The position numbers were made by a program, and so were the translations under genes. A stretch of 6,145 bases of DNA from Clostridia bacterium (GTDB taxonomy: Bacteria > Bacillota > Clostridia > Christensenellales > Borkfalkiaceae): assembly GCA_017452305.1 (NCBI GenBank), contig JAFTMQ010000193.1:1-6145 (forward strand). Direction: 5' to 3'. Position 1 is the first letter of the stretch. Every line of letters begins with the position of its first letter. The notes beneath the pieces are model-generated. The model made no database searches and was not told the DNA's origin. It was given only the letters and a program-made list of their open reading frames with translations. Positions 3,938 through 6,145 of this stretch are shown here, one piece after another.

Positions 3938-6145
3938 ATCTCTTTTCAAACACGAAATTTCCGCCGAAATAATCGACGGTGACTCTTTGCCCGTTTTGCA
4001 CTCTGCCAAGCAAAATCTCTTCGGAAAGCTGGTCCTCGATACGGCGTTGGATAACCCGTTTTAACGGTCTTGCGCCGTACTGTGCGTCGTACCCCTCTTC
4101 CACGATAGCGTGCAATGCGGGCTCGGTAACCGTCAACACAATGCCGCGCTGTTCCATGACGCGCTTGGCAAGCGATTGAATAATTTTCGTGCCGATACGC
4201 ATACAATCCTGCGAGGAAAGCTTGTGGAAAACGATGATATCGTCCATTCTGTTCAAAAATTCGGGACGGAATTTCTCTTTGAGTGCCTTGGTGATGTTTT
4301 CTTTCATCGAGTCGTACTCTTTTTCGCCGACGCCGTCACCGCTTCTGCCCTCGCCCGCAAAACCGTAAACGCCTGTGCGTTGCCGCTCCGCCTCGGACGC
4401 GCCCGTGTTGGACGTCAAGATAATCACCGCGTTTTTAAAGCTAACCGTCCTGCCCTTGCTGTCCGTCAAACGCCCGTCGTCCAAAAGTTGAAGAAGTAAA
4501 TTGAAGACGTCGGGATGCGCTTTTTCGATTTCGTCGAATAAAATAACGCAATAGGGCGTCGTGCGCACCTTGTCGGTGAGCTGTCCCGTTTGTAAATCCT
4601 CATAACCGACGTAGCCGGGGGGCGCGCCGATGAGCTTGGAAATAGATTGTTTTTCCATGTATTCGCTCATATCCAAGCGAATCATTTGCTCTTCCGAGCC
4701 GAACATAACCTCGGCAAGCGCTTTGCAAAGGTCGGTTTTACCCACGCCCGTAGGCCCGACGAAAATAAACGAGCCAATCGGCTTGGACGGATCTTTTAAA
4801 CCTGCACGCGCGCGGCGAATTGCCTTGGATACGGCGCTTACCGCCTCGTTTTGACCGATGATACGCTTATGCAAATCCTCTTCCATATGCAAAAGCTTTT
4901 GCCCCTCTTCTTGGGTGATATTCATAAGCGGAATACGCATACGCGCACTGACGATTGCCGCCACGTGTTCCGCGCTGATCGCATACCTGCCGTCGGGTAA
5001 CAGCTTGGGCGATTGCGCCAAGCGCAACGCTTTGATACGTTCTTCCACGAGAATACGCTTATTGAGCGCCTCGTTTGCAAGAGCGTATTCCCCCCGTCTT
5101 TCGTGCATGGCGCGCTCTTCTTCCAAGAGCATCGCTTCCTGCATAGCTTCTTGCAATTCCACGCCGCCGCCGTCTTGGACGATACGCACTCTTGCCGCCG
5201 CCTCATCGACAAGGTCGATGGCTTTGTCGGGCAAAAATCTATCGTTGATATAGCGCGCGGAAAGCTTAACCGCCGCTTCCACCGCCTCGTCCGAAATGAC
5301 AATGCCGTGGTGTTCTTCATATTTCGGGCGCAAGCCCTTGATAATCGTAATCGCGTCCGCTTGCGACGGCTCTTCTACGTACACGGGCGTAAAGCGGCGT
5401 TCAAGCGCGCTGTCCTTTTCGATATATTTACGGTATTCCTCAATCGTCGTTGCGCCGATGACCTGCAAATCCCCGCGCGCAAGCAAGGGTTTTAAAATAT
5501 TCGCCGCGTCCATGCTGTTGTCCGCAGAGCCGCCCACGCCGACGAGGGTGTGGATTTCGTCGATAAACAAAACGATATCCCCGTCCTCCGTAACGGTGTC
5601 GATTAGCCCTTTGAGCTTTTCTTCAAAGTCGCCGCGATAGCGCGTGCCTGCAAGCATACCCGGCAAATCCACCGAGAAAATGCGCTTGTTGATAAGCTGG
5701 TCGGGCACTTGATTTTTGACGATGAGCTGTGCAATCCCCTCGACGATAGCGCTCTTACCGACGCCCGGCTCACAAACGAGTACGGGATTATTTTTCAAAC
5801 GGCGGGAAAGGACCTGCACCACCTTTTCAATCTCCCGTTTTCTGCCGATGACGGGGTCCATTTTGCCGCGCGCCGCGCGCTCCGTCATGTCCGTACCGCA
5901 ACCGTCCAACGCTTCCGTATTGCGATGCACGGAAGGCTTGTTTTTATTTTTGCTTGCCACTTTCGTCGTTTTTTGGCGTTGCGCGTCGGCGTTGTCCGTC
6001 GGGAATTGCGTTTCCGTGGGCGGCGTGTAATTTCCGCCGTTTTCAAAGTCGGACACACCCGATTTTTTACGGCTTACGTAAGCGCTAATTGCCGCAACCG
6101 TCTTGGCACGCATATCCGCAACCGAGCCCATGGTCGCCAAAAATC
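3936..6145 (-). CDS. clpC: ATP-dependent Clp protease ATP-binding subunit, ClpC type, 5' end cut by the window edge
   Basis: This is a two-ring AAA+ unfoldase that threads substrates into the ClpP peptidase. Numbering from codon 6140-6138 as 1, there are 734 visible residues. Residues 1-26 look like the end of a Clp N-domain. About 27-77 is a polar Lys/Asn/Thr-rich linker. AAA domain 1 has Walker A CEPGVGKS (123-130), pore loop GTRYRG (165-170), Walker B LFIDEIH (191-197) and arginine finger ERRF (247-250). A short middle domain (about 335-375) contains UVR-like EYALANEALNKR, as in ClpC and unlike the long ClpB coil. AAA domain 2 has Walker A GPTGVGKT (462-469), Walker B ILFDEIEK (533-540), sensor 1 TSNTG (576-580), arginine finger FLNR (628-631) and sensor 2 GARPLKR (689-695). 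VYGFAGE (591-597) sits where ClpC has its ClpP-binding GF loop. The first Walker A Gly is Cys. The frame is open to the edge. The first possible starts in view (TTG 6140, ATG 6131) have no N-domain behind them, so the true start lies outside, perhaps 100 or more codons away. Confidence 0.93.
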   Translation of the reverse strand, partial: FLATMGSVADMRAKTVAAISAYVSRKKSGVSDFENGGNYTPPTETQFPTDNADAQRQKTTKVASKNKNKPSVHRNTEALDGCGTDMTERAARGKMDPVIGRKREIEKVVQVLSRRLKNNPVLVCEPGVGKSAIVEGIAQLIVKNQVPDQLINKRIFSVDLPGMLAGTRYRGDFEEKLKGLIDTVTEDGDIVLFIDEIHTLVGVGGSADNSMDAANILKPLLARGDLQVIGATTIEEYRKYIEKDSALERRFTPVYVEEPSQADAITIIKGLRPKYEEHHGIVISDEAVEAAVKLSARYINDRFLPDKAIDLVDEAAARVRIVQDGGGVELQEAMQEAMLLEEERAMHERRGEYALANEALNKRILVEERIKALRLAQSPKLLPDGRYAISAEHVAAIVSARMRIPLMNITQEEGQKLLHMEEDLHKRIIGQNEAVSAVSKAIRRARAGLKDPSKPIGSFIFVGPTGVGKTDLCKALAEVMFGSEEQMIRLDMSEYMEKQSISKLIGAPPGYVGYEDLQTGQLTDKVRTTPYCVILFDEIEKAHPDVFNLLLQLLDDGRLTDSKGRTVSFKNAVIILTSNTGASEAERQRTGVYGFAGEGRSGDGVGEKEYDSMKENITKALKEKFRPEFLNRMDDIIVFHKLSSQDCMRIGTKIIQSLAKRVMEQRGIVLTVTEPALHAIVEEGYDAQYGARPLKRVIQRRIEDQLSEEILLGRVQNGQRVTVDYFGGNFVFEKR
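4981..4991 (-). repeat. Dispersed word GGCAGGTATGC, copy 5 (exact) inside clpC
   Basis: The exact 11-base word on the coding strand, preceded by CCCGAC. The frame is GAC GGC AGG TAT GC, coding Asp-Gly-Arg-Tyr-Ala (residues 383-387 of the visible part), between the middle domain and the second AAA domain. As in aroC, the Arg codon is AGG. Confidence 0.65.

Noticed and set aside
4616..4628. GGGGGGCGCGCC stretch in clpC as a possible structured or regulatory element
   Set aside because: It codes the conserved GAPPGY motif of the second AAA domain and is explained by coding.
5013..5495. 160-codon plus-strand open frame antisense to clpC
   Set aside because: It is a shadow of the conserved AAA+ domain coding sequence, with no motif and no plausible ribosome binding site.
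3936..6140. clpC starting at the TTG at 6140 as a complete, N-domain-less protein
   Set aside because: The frame stays open to the window edge and the first visible residues look like the tail of a Clp N-domain, so the gene is truncated by the window and not naturally short.

Overview
This window is an almost gap-free, leftward-transcribed (minus-strand) block of five housekeeping genes. Read in the direction of transcription, from right to left, they are: a ClpC-type AAA+ unfoldase (5' end outside the window), chorismate synthase (aroC), 3-dehydroquinate synthase (aroB), EPSP synthase (aroA) and the first 137 codons of shikimate dehydrogenase (aroE, 3' end outside the window). The gaps between genes are only 11, 10, 32 and 18 bases. 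Each of the four internal starts has a purine-rich Shine-Dalgarno-like sequence. No terminator hairpin, promoter, RNA gene, mobile element or CRISPR array is visible, and no gene-free stretch exceeds 32 bases. The plus strand holds only shadow ORFs.

The four aro products cover the 3-dehydroquinate synthase, shikimate dehydrogenase, EPSP synthase and chorismate synthase steps of the shikimate pathway to chorismate. DAHP synthase, dehydroquinase and shikimate kinase are absent and may lie past the left edge or elsewhere. ClpC is a protein-quality-control ATPase with no biochemical link to the pathway. It probably sits at the head of the same transcript by gene order only.

The organism is most likely a Gram-positive bacterium of the Bacillota, probably a Clostridia-like lineage. 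The reasons are a ClpC with a short UVR-like middle domain and a ClpP-type loop, an EPSP synthase of the class II type, and AGGAGG-type ribosome binding sites. Base composition is roughly balanced. This placement is inferred from family resemblance, not from a search.

I see no new multi-gene system. The unusual signals are at the DNA-word level. (1) An 11-base word, GGCAGGTATGC on the coding strand, occurs four times exactly and once with one mismatch, always in the same orientation, in different reading frames and at gene starts. (2) GGCC and GATC are strongly depleted (2 and 3 sites), and synonymous codon choice appears to steer round them. At the protein level, the first Walker A motif of ClpC begins with Cys instead of Gly, and its N-domain linker is long and polar.
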